This document shows, piece after piece, positions 1-5,543 of a stretch of DNA of 8,545 nt. The notes under the pieces are model-generated. The model was given only the letters and a program-made list of their open reading frames with translations, did no database searches and was not told the origin of the DNA. How positions within the stretch are numbered: the first letter of the stretch is position 1; the number at the start of each line of letters is the position of its first letter. The stretch is from Phytoactinopolyspora endophytica (GTDB lineage Bacteria; Actinomycetota; Actinomycetes; Jiangellales; Jiangellaceae), in assembly GCF_004138495.1 (NCBI RefSeq), contig NZ_ML142866.1, forward strand, positions 152,289 through 160,833, written 5' to 3'. The position numbers and the translations under genes are program-made.

Positions 1-135
1 CCAGCTCTCCGCGTCGGACTGGGTGGGAAACTCCACGCCACTGCCCGCGGCAGAACCGTCGTCGTCCTTCATCACACCACCATCGGCGTCGATGAACCGC
101 CAGCTCCACGCCATTCGCGAACTCCTCTCAGACAT
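1..135 (-). CDS. Small conserved actinobacterial hypothetical protein, 3' end outside window
   Basis: Only the first 45 codons are present; the gene runs off the left edge. The ATG at 135 is preceded by GGGAGGT with a 4-nt gap, a near-ideal ribosome site that decides the start. The residues read MSERSSRMAWSW at the N terminus, then an Asp/Gly-rich turn (residues 16-33), then a segment EFPTQSDAESW (residues 35-45). From memory, a family of small (about 70-90 residue) actinobacterial proteins begins with a Trp-Ser-Trp-Arg motif and has a similar FxxQxDAExW segment followed by a short acidic tail. No function is known to me for that family. There is no signal peptide or membrane segment in the visible part, so it is probably cytosolic. 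It is divergent from the MFS gene. Family assignment is from pattern memory only; that this is a real coding start is well supported by the ribosome site. Confidence 0.72.
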   Translation of the reverse strand, partial: MSERSSRMAWSWRFIDADGGVMKDDDGSAAGSGVEFPTQSDAESW

Positions 136-320
136 CGGCACCTCCCTTGTGGGCGACGACTGTCGTCCATGTGCGGGACATGCTCCTTGAGACTCTCACA
201 GTTCACCGGCCCGACCACCGCGGGACCGTTCATCGGGCCTGCCATCTCGACGTCGCGCACGGGGCGCGCGGCTTCTTACGCACCCGTCTTGACAGATACC
301 CCGTCATCCTGTTGTCTCCC

Positions 321-329
321 TGGTAAAGT
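321..329 (+). promoter_or_regulatory. Candidate extended -10 promoter for the MFS gene
   Basis: TGGTAAAGT fits an extended -10 (TGn then TANNNT), the actinobacterial housekeeping type. It would start transcription near 336, leaving a leader of about 23 nt before the TTG at 359. A perfect TTGACA lies at 289-294, but it is 29 nt from this hexamer, too far to be its -35. At 17 nt from TTGACA there is only a weak TTGTCT (312-317). The same TGGTAnnGT pattern recurs before sucB. This is inference from sequence only. Confidence 0.35.
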
Positions 330-358
330 TTCTGCTTCGGGGGCGAGCGGAGTCAGGG

Positions 359-1633
359 TTGCATTCTTCTTTCAACGAGCCGGAGCGGCCGCTCCTTCGA
401 GATCCGGATCTGCGTCGATACCTCGCGGCACGGCTCGTCTCCCTCGCCGGCTCGGCAGTCACGTATGTGGTCATGCCGGCTCTGGTCTACTCCCTCACCC
501 AATCGGCCACCTGGACCGCCTTGGTGGCCGTGGCGGAAGGCATCCCCTACCTGCTCGCCGGTCTCTGGGCCGGCCTGCTCGCCGATCGGTTCGAGCGCAA
601 GAGAGTCATGATGAGCTCGGATGCCGGCGCGGCGCTCGTCCTGTTCACCGTGCCTATAGCCGCATGGATGGGACATCTCACAGCGCCGCACGTCATCATC
701 GTGGCCCTCGTCGCGCAGACCATCTTCGTCTTCTTCGACGCAGCCAACCTCGGCGCGCTCCCCAGCCTGGTCGCGCGCCGCCGGCTCCCGGCGGCCAATT
801 CGCTCGTCGCCGGCGGCGGAACGATCGTGGAAGCCACCATTCCGGCGCTGGCCGGCCTGCTTCTCGTCGTCATGACGCCGGAGTCGCTGATTGTCATCGA
901 TGCCGTGACTTTCGTCGCCTCGGCTCTTCTGGTGAAACGCATCGTACGACCGCTGAGCAAGTCCCGCGGAATCGGCACGATCGTCGATCAATCCAGCCGC
1001 GCAGCCATCGCGCAGGGTGTCCGGTTCATCATCGACCATCCGGTTCTGCGATACATGACCGTGATCGGCACGCTGGTGGCCTTCAGCGGCGGCTCGCTCG
1101 TGGGCGTGCTGGTCGTGTGGGCGGACCGCAGCCTCGGCGTGCAGCAGGGAGATTGGCGGTTCGGCTTCGTCTTCGCGGCGTGGGGAGCCGGAGCCGTGGT
1201 CGGGAGCATGCTCATGACCCGCATCGTCTATCGCCTGGGCGGTGTCCGGACCGCGCTCGTATGCCTGCCTCTCTCCGGCGTGGGCGGCGCCGCCACCGCG
1301 CTGTCCCCGAACTGGGTCCTGGGCGTGCTCGCGGTCGCCGCGTGGGGCGCCGCCTACATCGTCGTCGCCGCGAACTCGGTCACTCTTCGCCAGCAGGTGA
1401 CGCCCGAGCCCCTGATGAGTCGCGTCATGACCGTAGGCCGCATGACGTCCTTCGGCTCCGGTTTCCCGGCCGGAGCCCTGACGGCTGGGCTACTCGCCGA
1501 CCACATCGACGTCGCGCATGCGCTTCTGCTGTGCCAGCTGACCATCGTCGCCGCCACGGCCGTCGCATGGCTGTCGCCGCTTCGTCAAGCCCCGCGGCAC
1601 CTGACGACGCCCGAGGACGCCACCACTGTCTGA
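359..1633 (+). CDS. Major facilitator superfamily (MFS) exporter, DHA3-like
   Basis: A 424-residue integral membrane protein, predicted to export small molecules by proton antiport. About twelve hydrophobic segments are visible, roughly residues 21-44, 51-74, 85-103, 108-130, 150-172, 174-193, 230-254, 266-288, 297-314, 318-341, 357-382 and 384-406, with a longer cytoplasmic loop at 194-229. The MFS loop 2-3 signature is present as GLLADRFERKRVM (residues 72-84). Length and layout match the macrolide/drug exporter group (DHA3-type), but substrate cannot be read from sequence. The start is TTG at 359, six nt after GGAG (349-352); the next Met is at residue 39, inside helix 1, so the TTG is needed for a complete protein. 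It converges on gcvT with 31 nt between stop codons. No linked regulator is visible. The MFS fold is certain; the drug-efflux role is inference. Confidence 0.9.
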   Translation: MHSSFNEPERPLLRDPDLRRYLAARLVSLAGSAVTYVVMPALVYSLTQSATWTALVAVAEGIPYLLAGLWAGLLADRFERKRVMMSSDAGAALVLFTVPIAAWMGHLTAPHVIIVALVAQTIFVFFDAANLGALPSLVARRRLPAANSLVAGGGTIVEATIPALAGLLLVVMTPESLIVIDAVTFVASALLVKRIVRPLSKSRGIGTIVDQSSRAAIAQGVRFIIDHPVLRYMTVIGTLVAFSGGSLVGVLVVWADRSLGVQQGDWRFGFVFAAWGAGAVVGSMLMTRIVYRLGGVRTALVCLPLSGVGGAATALSPNWVLGVLAVAAWGAAYIVVAANSVTLRQQVTPEPLMSRVMTVGRMTSFGSGFPAGALTAGLLADHIDVAHALLLCQLTIVAATAVAWLSPLRQAPRHLTTPEDATTV

Positions 1634-1654
1634 GCGCTACTGTCTGAGCGCTAC
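1627..1654. repeat. 14-bp perfect tandem duplication over the MFS stop codon
   Basis: TGTCTGAGCGCTAC occurs twice head to tail (1627-1640 and 1641-1654). The first copy contains the MFS stop codon (TGA 1631-1633); the second places another TGA just after it in a different frame. Each copy holds the palindrome AGCGCT (1633-1638 and 1647-1652), and the two can pair as a 6-bp stem with an 8-nt loop, so the duplication may act as a weak two-way terminator between the convergent MFS and gcvT genes. There is no T-run. Confidence 0.75.
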
Positions 1655-1664
1655 CGCCGGCCGA

Positions 1665-2762
1665 TCAGGACGGCGACGTCTTGACGAACGGCGGACGGAC
1701 CACCTCGAACGGCTCGGAACGGCCACGTACGTCCACGCTGACCTCGTCGCCGTCAGAGACGTCGGGCGGGAGCAACGCCAGGCCGATGCCCTGTTTCAGG
1801 GTGGGCGAGAACGTGCCGGAGGTGACGACGCCCGCGTCCACACCGTTGACGGACACCGCCATGCCGGGCCGCGGAATCCCCCGGTTCGACGCCAGGATGC
1901 CACGCAGTCGCCGTACCGGTCCGGCTTCCTTCTCCTCCAGGAGCGCGTCACGGCCCCAGAACGACGGCTTCGACCAGCCGACCGCCCAACCGGAACGCCC
2001 CTGCAAGGGGCTGATCTCCCGGGAAAGGTCCTGGCCATGCAGCGGATAGCCCATCTCCGTGCGCAATGTGTCCCGCGCGCCGAGCCCGCACGGCGTGATG
2101 CCCTGCGGCTCGCCGGAGGCCAGCAACGCATCCCAGATCACGTGCACGCCGTCGGACGGCGCGATGATCTCGTAACCGCGCTCGCCGGTGTAGCCGGTGC
2201 GGCAGACGGTGATCGGGATGTCGTTGAACTCGGCGTCGACGAACGACATGTAGCTGTGTCCCACCGCGATCCACAGCGCCGAGAGGACAGCTTCACTGTT
2301 CGGTCCCTGCAGCGCGAGGATGGACAACCGGGTGTGTTCGTCGCGGATCTCTACACCGTCCGGTGCCGCCGCCTGCAGCCGGCGGACGACCTCGGCGCTG
2401 TTCGCCGCGTTCGGCACCAGCAGCAGTTCCTCGTCGGATCGCAGGTACACGATCAGGTCGTCGACGACGCCGCCAGACTCATCGCAGCACAGCGTGTATT
2501 GCGCCTCGCCCGGCCCGATCTTGTCCAGCGCGTTGGTCAGGCAGGAATCGACGAAGGCGCGTGCACCTGGTCCGGTCACCCGGGCCTTGCCCAGATGGCT
2601 GACGTCGAAAAGACCGACCTGCTCACGCACTGCGTTGTGCTCGGTCACTACCCCTGAGTACTGAAGCGGCATCTCCCATCCGCCGAACTCCGCGAACTTC
2701 GCTTGGAGCTCGACGTGCCGGTCGTACAGGGCCGTTCTCGAGGGTGTCTCAGTCTCAGTCAC
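1665..2762 (-). CDS. gcvT: Glycine cleavage system aminomethyltransferase (T-protein)
   Basis: A 365-residue cytosolic enzyme, the same size as E. coli GcvT (364). It takes the aminomethyl group carried on the lipoyl arm of GcvH, transfers the carbon to tetrahydrofolate and releases ammonia. Visible marks are the N-terminal FGGWEMPLQY (26-35), FDVSHLGK (52-59), the folate-site VVDDLIVY with Asp101 (99-106), RTGYTGERGYE (188-198), GLGARDTLRTE (226-236) and the C-terminal TSGTFSPTL (314-322). LpdA, encoded further along the window, is the L-protein of the same system; gcvP and gcvH are not here. The start is GTG at 2762, the only usable start after an in-frame TAG at 2783. It is odd: GGAGGT (2768-2763) touches the GTG with no spacer. 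Homology from residue 11 onward supports this start. No glycine riboswitch was recognised in the leader. Confidence 0.96.
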   Translation of the reverse strand: MTETETPSRTALYDRHVELQAKFAEFGGWEMPLQYSGVVTEHNAVREQVGLFDVSHLGKARVTGPGARAFVDSCLTNALDKIGPGEAQYTLCCDESGGVVDDLIVYLRSDEELLLVPNAANSAEVVRRLQAAAPDGVEIRDEHTRLSILALQGPNSEAVLSALWIAVGHSYMSFVDAEFNDIPITVCRTGYTGERGYEIIAPSDGVHVIWDALLASGEPQGITPCGLGARDTLRTEMGYPLHGQDLSREISPLQGRSGWAVGWSKPSFWGRDALLEEKEAGPVRRLRGILASNRGIPRPGMAVSVNGVDAGVVTSGTFSPTLKQGIGLALLPPDVSDGDEVSVDVRGRSEPFEVVRPPFVKTSPS

Positions 2763-2775
2763 ACCTCCGCACCAT
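2755..2775 (-). other. Six-codon mini-ORF overlapping the gcvT start
   Basis: ATG GTG CGG AGG TGT GAC TGA reads as a six-residue peptide whose last eight bases (GTGACTGA) overlap the gcvT GTG. It contains the gcvT ribosome site itself. A GGGG run lies 9 nt upstream of its ATG. If translated, it could couple ribosomes onto gcvT. It is also the tail of a longer open frame reaching back to 2991, which has no recognisable protein character. Real translation is speculative. Confidence 0.25.
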
Positions 2776-2776
2776 A
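2771..2776 (-). promoter_or_regulatory. Candidate -10 hexamer for a leaderless gcvT message
   Basis: On the minus strand the hexamer TATGGT (TANNNT type) ends eight nt before the gcvT GTG. In actinobacteria that spacing is typical of leaderless transcripts, where transcription starts at or next to the start codon. This would make the touching GGAGGT irrelevant. No good -35 is seen 17-18 nt further upstream. The hexamer also contains the ATG of the mini-ORF, so the two readings compete. Confidence 0.25.
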
Positions 2777-2886
2777 TCCTCTATCCCCACGACGCGTCTG
2801 CCGCCCTCCACGGCGCGGCCCGACCTCAGCACGGGACGAGGCAGCTCCACGTCTACGGCCAGCCCTGCGCGTCGACATGAGTTACG

Positions 2887-2908
2887 TGCATAGACGGGCG
2901 CATATGCA
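2887..2908. promoter_or_regulatory. Dyad TGCATA-N10-TATGCA, possible operator
   Basis: Perfect 6-bp arms lie at 2887-2892 and 2903-2908, with 10 nt between them. The dyad sits in the 253-bp divergent gap between gcvT and the 3016 gene and is among the most AT-rich patches there. Centre-to-centre spacing of 16 bp suits a homodimeric regulator on one DNA face. No regulator family is recognised from the sequence. The rest of this gap shows no clear -10/-35 pair for the plus-strand gene. Confidence 0.3.
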
Positions 2909-3015
2909 TCGGGACTGAGCGCAGGACAGATCTTTACCGCATCCTGACTCTCCCTTGGCTCGGCGTCGTGACACTGGGATCGCACATACAACTACCGGGA
3001 GATGGGGTACGCAGC

Positions 3016-3309
3016 ATGAAGTTCGTCCAGATGATCGAGATGCGCACGTCCAGGTACGACGACCTTGTCACGCTTGCCAACGAGTGGGACAAGGCGACTG
3101 AAGGCGTGAACACGGTGACTCGCGAGCTGGTGACGTCCGACCGCGACCGACCGAACACGTACGTGATGATCGTCGAGTTCGACTCCTACGAGGACGCCCA
3201 GAAGAACAACGAGTTGCCCGCCACGAACGAGATCTCCGCCAAGATGGCCGAGCTATGCGATGAGCCGCCGGTCTTCCGCAACCTCGACCTCATCGAGCGA
3301 CGCCACTGA
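3016..3309 (+). CDS. Conserved actinobacterial protein, probable dimeric alpha/beta barrel
   Basis: A 97-residue soluble protein of unknown function. The pattern fits the ferredoxin-like dimeric alpha/beta barrel fold: strand MKFVQMIEM (1-9), amphipathic helix (about 14-29), two strands (about 32-40 and 48-55, ending MIVEF), a second helix after SYEDAQKNNELP (57-80) and a last strand (about 86-94). I recall similar Streptomyces proteins sharing the MKFVQ start, VEF-SYE-A and NxxLPxT segments; they are uncharacterised. The ATG at 3016 is chosen over a GTG at 2968 because GGGGT (3004-3008) lies seven nt before it and the homologous strand starts there; the extra 16 residues do not resemble protein. 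It is divergent from gcvT and 108 nt before pepA in the same direction. Members of this fold can bind haem or act as small monooxygenases, but no such residues can be named here. Confidence 0.87.
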   Translation: MKFVQMIEMRTSRYDDLVTLANEWDKATEGVNTVTRELVTSDRDRPNTYVMIVEFDSYEDAQKNNELPATNEISAKMAELCDEPPVFRNLDLIERRH

Positions 3310-3319
3310 AGCGCGCGAT

Positions 3320-3355
3320 CGAGCCGGCTGAGAGTTCCTCGAGGCTCGCTGCCTC
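3320..3355. terminator. Overlapping hairpins between the 3016 gene and pepA
   Basis: CGAGCC (3320-3325) pairs with GGCTCG (3343-3348), with an inner GAG/CTC pairing possible. GAGGC (3341-3345) pairs with GCCTC (3351-3355) around a 5-nt loop. The two stems share 3343-3345, so only one can form at a time. This may be a simple terminator 11 nt after the stop at 3309, or, if read through, a switch before pepA. There is no T-run after either stem. Confidence 0.35.
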
Positions 3356-3374
3356 CCGCCTGTACGGAACGAAG

Positions 3375-3380
3375 TAGCAT
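3375..3380 (+). promoter_or_regulatory. Candidate -10 hexamer for pepA
   Basis: TAGCAT fits TANNNT and would start transcription near 3387, about 31 nt before the GTG at 3418. No convincing -35 is found 16-19 nt upstream. A 7-bp direct repeat TCGACGT (3380-3386 and 3400-3406) with a 20-bp period flanks the predicted start. Confidence 0.28.
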
Positions 3381-3417
3381 CGACGTTTGACTTAGCAGTT
3401 CGACGTCAGGGAGAGCC

Positions 3418-4920
3418 GTGAGCGCCATCACCTTGTCCTCAGCCAGTCCGACCGGGCTCAAAGTCGATGCGGTGGTCATCGGCATCGCCTCCGGCGACGA
3501 CGGGCCCGCCCTGCTGGCCGGCGCCGAGCCGGTCGACAAGGCTTTCAAGGGCACGCTCACCGAGACGCTGAGGCAGCTGGGAGCATCCGGTAAGGCCGAC
3601 GAGGTGATCAAGGTGCCTGCTCTGGGCAAGATGAAGGCGCCTGTCGTCGTCGCCGTCGGTGTGGGATCTTCCGCGGCGGACGGTACGCCGGCGCATCGGG
3701 AAGCCATCCGCCGGGCCGCCGGAGCCGCCGCCCGCGCCCTCAGCGGCACCAAGAGTGCGGCGTTCGCGCTTCCCGTGGGCAGCGCAGAGGACGCCGCCGC
3801 GGTCGTCGAAGGCGTTCTGTTGGGTGCGTACTCGTTCGACGCATACAAGTCCGGCGACGCCACACCGCCGCTGGAGGCGGTCACCCTGGTGGGAGCCGGT
3901 GTCAAAGCCAAAGCCGTGAAGGACGCGGTCACCCGCGCGGAAGCCGTGGGGACCGCGGTCAACAGAGCACGCGACTGGGTGAACATGCCGCCGCGTGACC
4001 TGTTCCCCAAAGCGTTCGCCGACACCAGCACGAAACTGGGCAAAGCCGCCAAGCTCAACGTCGAAGTCCTGGACGAGAAGAGCCTCGCCAAGGGCGGATA
4101 CGGCGGGCTGATCGGCGTCGGCCAAGGCTCCGCCAACCCTCCGCGGCTGGTTCGCCTGAGTTACCGCCCGACCCGGGCCAAGAAACATGTCGTGCTGGTC
4201 GGCAAGGGCATCACGTTCGACAGCGGAGGTCTCTCCCTCAAGCCGTCCGACAGCATGGCCACCATGAAGTGCGACATGGGCGGCGCGGCCGCCGTGGTCG
4301 CCGCGACCCTGGCCATCGCGGAGATCGCCCCGAAGGTCGCCGTGACCGCGTATGCGGCGATGGCCGAGAACATGCCGTCCGGTGACGCCCAGCGGCCGTC
4401 GGACGTCATCACGATGTACGGCGGGAAAACCGTCGAGGTCCTCAACACGGATGCCGAGGGCCGCCTGGTTCTGGCCGACGCTCTGGTCCGCTCCGGCGAG
4501 GACGAACCGGACCTGATCGTCGACGTCGCGACACTCACGGGAGCGGCCGTCGTCGCCCTCGGTCCACGTGTGTCCGGGATCATGTCCAACGACGACGACC
4601 TGTCCGAGCGCGTGCACGACGCCGCCGAGCGTGCCGGCGAGCAGATGTGGCCCCTCCCCCTGCCCCCGGAACTCAGAGAGAAGCTGGACTCGGCCGTAGC
4701 CGACATCGCCAACATCGGCGACCGAAACGGCGGCGCGCTGCAAGCCGGTCTGTTCCTCAAGGAGTTCGTACCGGAGGGCGTGCCGTGGGCACACCTCGAC
4801 ATCGCCGGACCGGCGTTCAACGACTCGGCGCCGTACGGCTATACGCCCAAGGGTGGAACCGGCACAGCAGTACGCACGCTGGTGCAGATCGTCGACGATG
4901 TCGCCGAGGGCAGACTCTGA
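3418..4920 (+). CDS. pepA: Leucyl aminopeptidase, peptidase family M17
   Basis: A 500-residue cytosolic di-metal aminopeptidase that removes N-terminal residues, especially Leu, from peptides. The N-terminal domain spans roughly residues 1-170 and the C-terminal catalytic domain about 180-495. Metal ligands seen are Lys263 and Asp268 in VGKGITFDSGG, Asp286 in MKCDMGG, and Asp345 and Glu347 in the family signature NTDAEGR (343-349). The catalytic pair is Lys275 and Arg349. All are seven residues below the E. coli PepA numbering, so the active site is complete. The start is GTG at 3418, with GGGAG (3409-3413) four nt before it. Length matches the family (about 500). E. coli PepA also binds DNA (Xer accessory and carAB regulator); nothing here shows that for this protein. 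The downstream minus-strand gene converges on it, with a terminator hairpin between. Confidence 0.97.
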   Translation: MSAITLSSASPTGLKVDAVVIGIASGDDGPALLAGAEPVDKAFKGTLTETLRQLGASGKADEVIKVPALGKMKAPVVVAVGVGSSAADGTPAHREAIRRAAGAAARALSGTKSAAFALPVGSAEDAAAVVEGVLLGAYSFDAYKSGDATPPLEAVTLVGAGVKAKAVKDAVTRAEAVGTAVNRARDWVNMPPRDLFPKAFADTSTKLGKAAKLNVEVLDEKSLAKGGYGGLIGVGQGSANPPRLVRLSYRPTRAKKHVVLVGKGITFDSGGLSLKPSDSMATMKCDMGGAAAVVAATLAIAEIAPKVAVTAYAAMAENMPSGDAQRPSDVITMYGGKTVEVLNTDAEGRLVLADALVRSGEDEPDLIVDVATLTGAAVVALGPRVSGIMSNDDDLSERVHDAAERAGEQMWPLPLPPELREKLDSAVADIANIGDRNGGALQAGLFLKEFVPEGVPWAHLDIAGPAFNDSAPYGYTPKGGTGTAVRTLVQIVDDVAEGRL

Positions 4921-4955
4921 CACTCGCCGCTTGGACGTGCCGCACGAGCGCCACG

Positions 4956-4980
4956 GCCCCGAGTTGCAGGACTCTAGGGC
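4956..4980. terminator. Two-way terminator hairpin between convergent genes
   Basis: GCCC (4956-4959) pairs with GGGC (4977-4980), and GAGT (4961-4964) pairs with ACTC (4971-4974), closing a 6-nt loop TGCAGG with a small 1x2 internal loop. It lies centrally in the 73-nt gap between the pepA stop and the stop of the minus-strand gene at 4994, so it can serve both. There is no T-run, as is common in high-GC actinobacteria. Confidence 0.5.
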
Positions 4981-4993
4981 AGCGGAGGCGGGC

Positions 4994-5317
4994 TCAGACG
5001 CCGCGCCCGCCCGTCTTGCGGTTCCACTCCCGCATCCGCTGCGGATATCCGACGACCTGGGCGTCGTACGCGGGGATCCCGAGCTTGCGGGCGAGGTCGT
5101 GGGCGGCCGCGGCGTCCCGGACCCGCCGGCGCGTCCATTCGCCGTCATGCGCGACCATTACGACGGTGGTCGCGGTCATCGTGGTGGGAGGCTCGACGAA
5201 CGCCTCGACGCCGTGCCTGGAGCCGGCGAACTCCTTCAGGTGCTTGGTGTCGGCGTCGTCGGCAGCTCTGTCCAGGCTGCCTTCAGCGCTCTTACGTCGC
5301 CGACCGAACCACCGCAT
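4994..5317 (-). CDS. Conserved actinobacterial small protein, function unknown
   Basis: A 107-residue soluble basic protein. The N terminus is Arg/Lys-rich (MRWFGRRRKS), followed by an acidic stretch (14-23). The conserved core follows: HLKEFAGSRHGVEAFVEP (26-43), TTVVMVAHDGEWTRRRV (50-66), LARKLGIPAYDAQVVGYPQRMREW (75-98). I recall close Streptomyces relatives with the same core (GVEAFVEPRT, VAHDGEWTRRR, GIPxYDxQxVGYPQRMR); some are labelled oxidoreductase without evidence. No cofactor motif is visible. The ATG at 5317 is six nt after a perfect GGAGGT (5329-5324) and fits the family start; a GTG at 5323 touches that site and is less likely, and the open frame runs back to 5383 without similarity. 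It is convergent with pepA and divergent from lpdA. Confidence 0.88.
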   Translation of the reverse strand: MRWFGRRRKSAEGSLDRAADDADTKHLKEFAGSRHGVEAFVEPPTTMTATTVVMVAHDGEWTRRRVRDAAAAHDLARKLGIPAYDAQVVGYPQRMREWNRKTGGRGV

Positions 5318-5353
5318 CGTCACACCTCCGTCGAGCTGTCCTATGAACTCCCG

Positions 5354-5359
5354 ACAGTA
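5354..5359 (-). promoter_or_regulatory. Candidate -10 hexamer for the 4994-5317 gene
   Basis: On the minus strand TACTGT (TANNNT) would start transcription near 5347, about 30 nt before the ATG at 5317. The expected -35 position falls in the dyad at 5376-5399, and no good -35 hexamer is seen there. Confidence 0.33.
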
Positions 5360-5375
5360 TCGCTTCTGTTCCGTG

Positions 5376-5399
5376 GAGATCACCTGAGTCGGTGACCTC
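5376..5399. promoter_or_regulatory. Dyad GAGaTCACC-N6-GGTGAcCTC, possible operator
   Basis: Arms of nine bases with one central mismatch surround a 6-nt spacer; the inner five pairs, TCACC/GGTGA, are perfect. It lies in the 226-bp divergent gap between lpdA and the minus-strand gene, over the expected -35 zone of the latter. It could bind a dimeric repressor or form a hairpin in a transcript. The regulator is unknown. Confidence 0.35.
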
Positions 5400-5418
5400 G
5401 TCGCTCAGCACGGTATTC

Positions 5419-5444
5419 GGGGCGGGCGTCATGTGGCTCGCCCC
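5419..5444. promoter_or_regulatory. Strong GC hairpin in the lpdA upstream region
   Basis: GGGGCGGGC (5419-5427) pairs with GCTCGCCCC (5436-5444), giving nine pairs including one G-U, around an 8-nt loop. It ends 99 nt before the lpdA ATG. It may be a terminator-like or attenuator structure, or a protein site. No TANNNT hexamer is visible between it and the lpdA start, so the lpdA promoter is not identified. Confidence 0.4.
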
Positions 5445-5543
5445 CGAGTGACAGGATCGACCTCACGGGTGCGTCCGGTGCTGTTCGCCAGTGGCCGGAC
5501 ACGGCCGGCGCGAGCGATCATGGTCACGGAGAGTGGAGCGCGT

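Noticed and set aside
72..260. A 62-codon minus-strand open frame at the left end
   Set aside because: It has no ribosome site comparable to that of the ATG at 135, which lies in another frame and gives a family-like protein.
353..1039. A 228-codon minus-strand open frame antisense to the MFS gene
   Set aside because: It is highly charged Asp/Arg/Gly sequence with no fold pattern, opposite a clear membrane protein.
169..1647. A 492-codon plus-strand open frame, longer than the MFS gene it overlaps
   Set aside because: Its translation is Arg/Pro/Ser-rich low-complexity sequence with no domain pattern. The overlapping frame encodes a clear 12-helix MFS protein. It is a frame shadow typical of high-GC DNA.
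2763..3015. A glycine riboswitch in the gcvT leader
   Set aside because: Glycine riboswitches precede gcv genes in some actinobacteria, but I could not find the conserved paired core on the minus strand here. A covariance-model search (RF00504) would settle it.
2968..3015. An upstream GTG start (2968) for the 97-residue protein
   Set aside because: The 16 extra residues do not resemble the family, and the ATG at 3016 has a well-placed GGGGT.
3366..3387. An ECF-sigma-type promoter (GGAAC ... CGTT) before pepA
   Set aside because: The gap between the two elements is only 13 nt, shorter than the usual 15-18.
3439..5148. A 569-codon minus-strand open frame antisense to pepA
   Set aside because: It lies opposite a complete M17 peptidase, has low-complexity Gly/Arg/Asp sequence and no motif. 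Its first part also overlaps the well-started gene at 4994-5317.
5433..5543. An N-terminal extension of lpdA from the GTG at 5433 or the ATG at 5520
   Set aside because: The extension is Arg/Pro-rich, unlike dihydrolipoamide dehydrogenases, and the GTG lies in the loop of a strong hairpin. The ATG at 5544 has GGAG at five nt.
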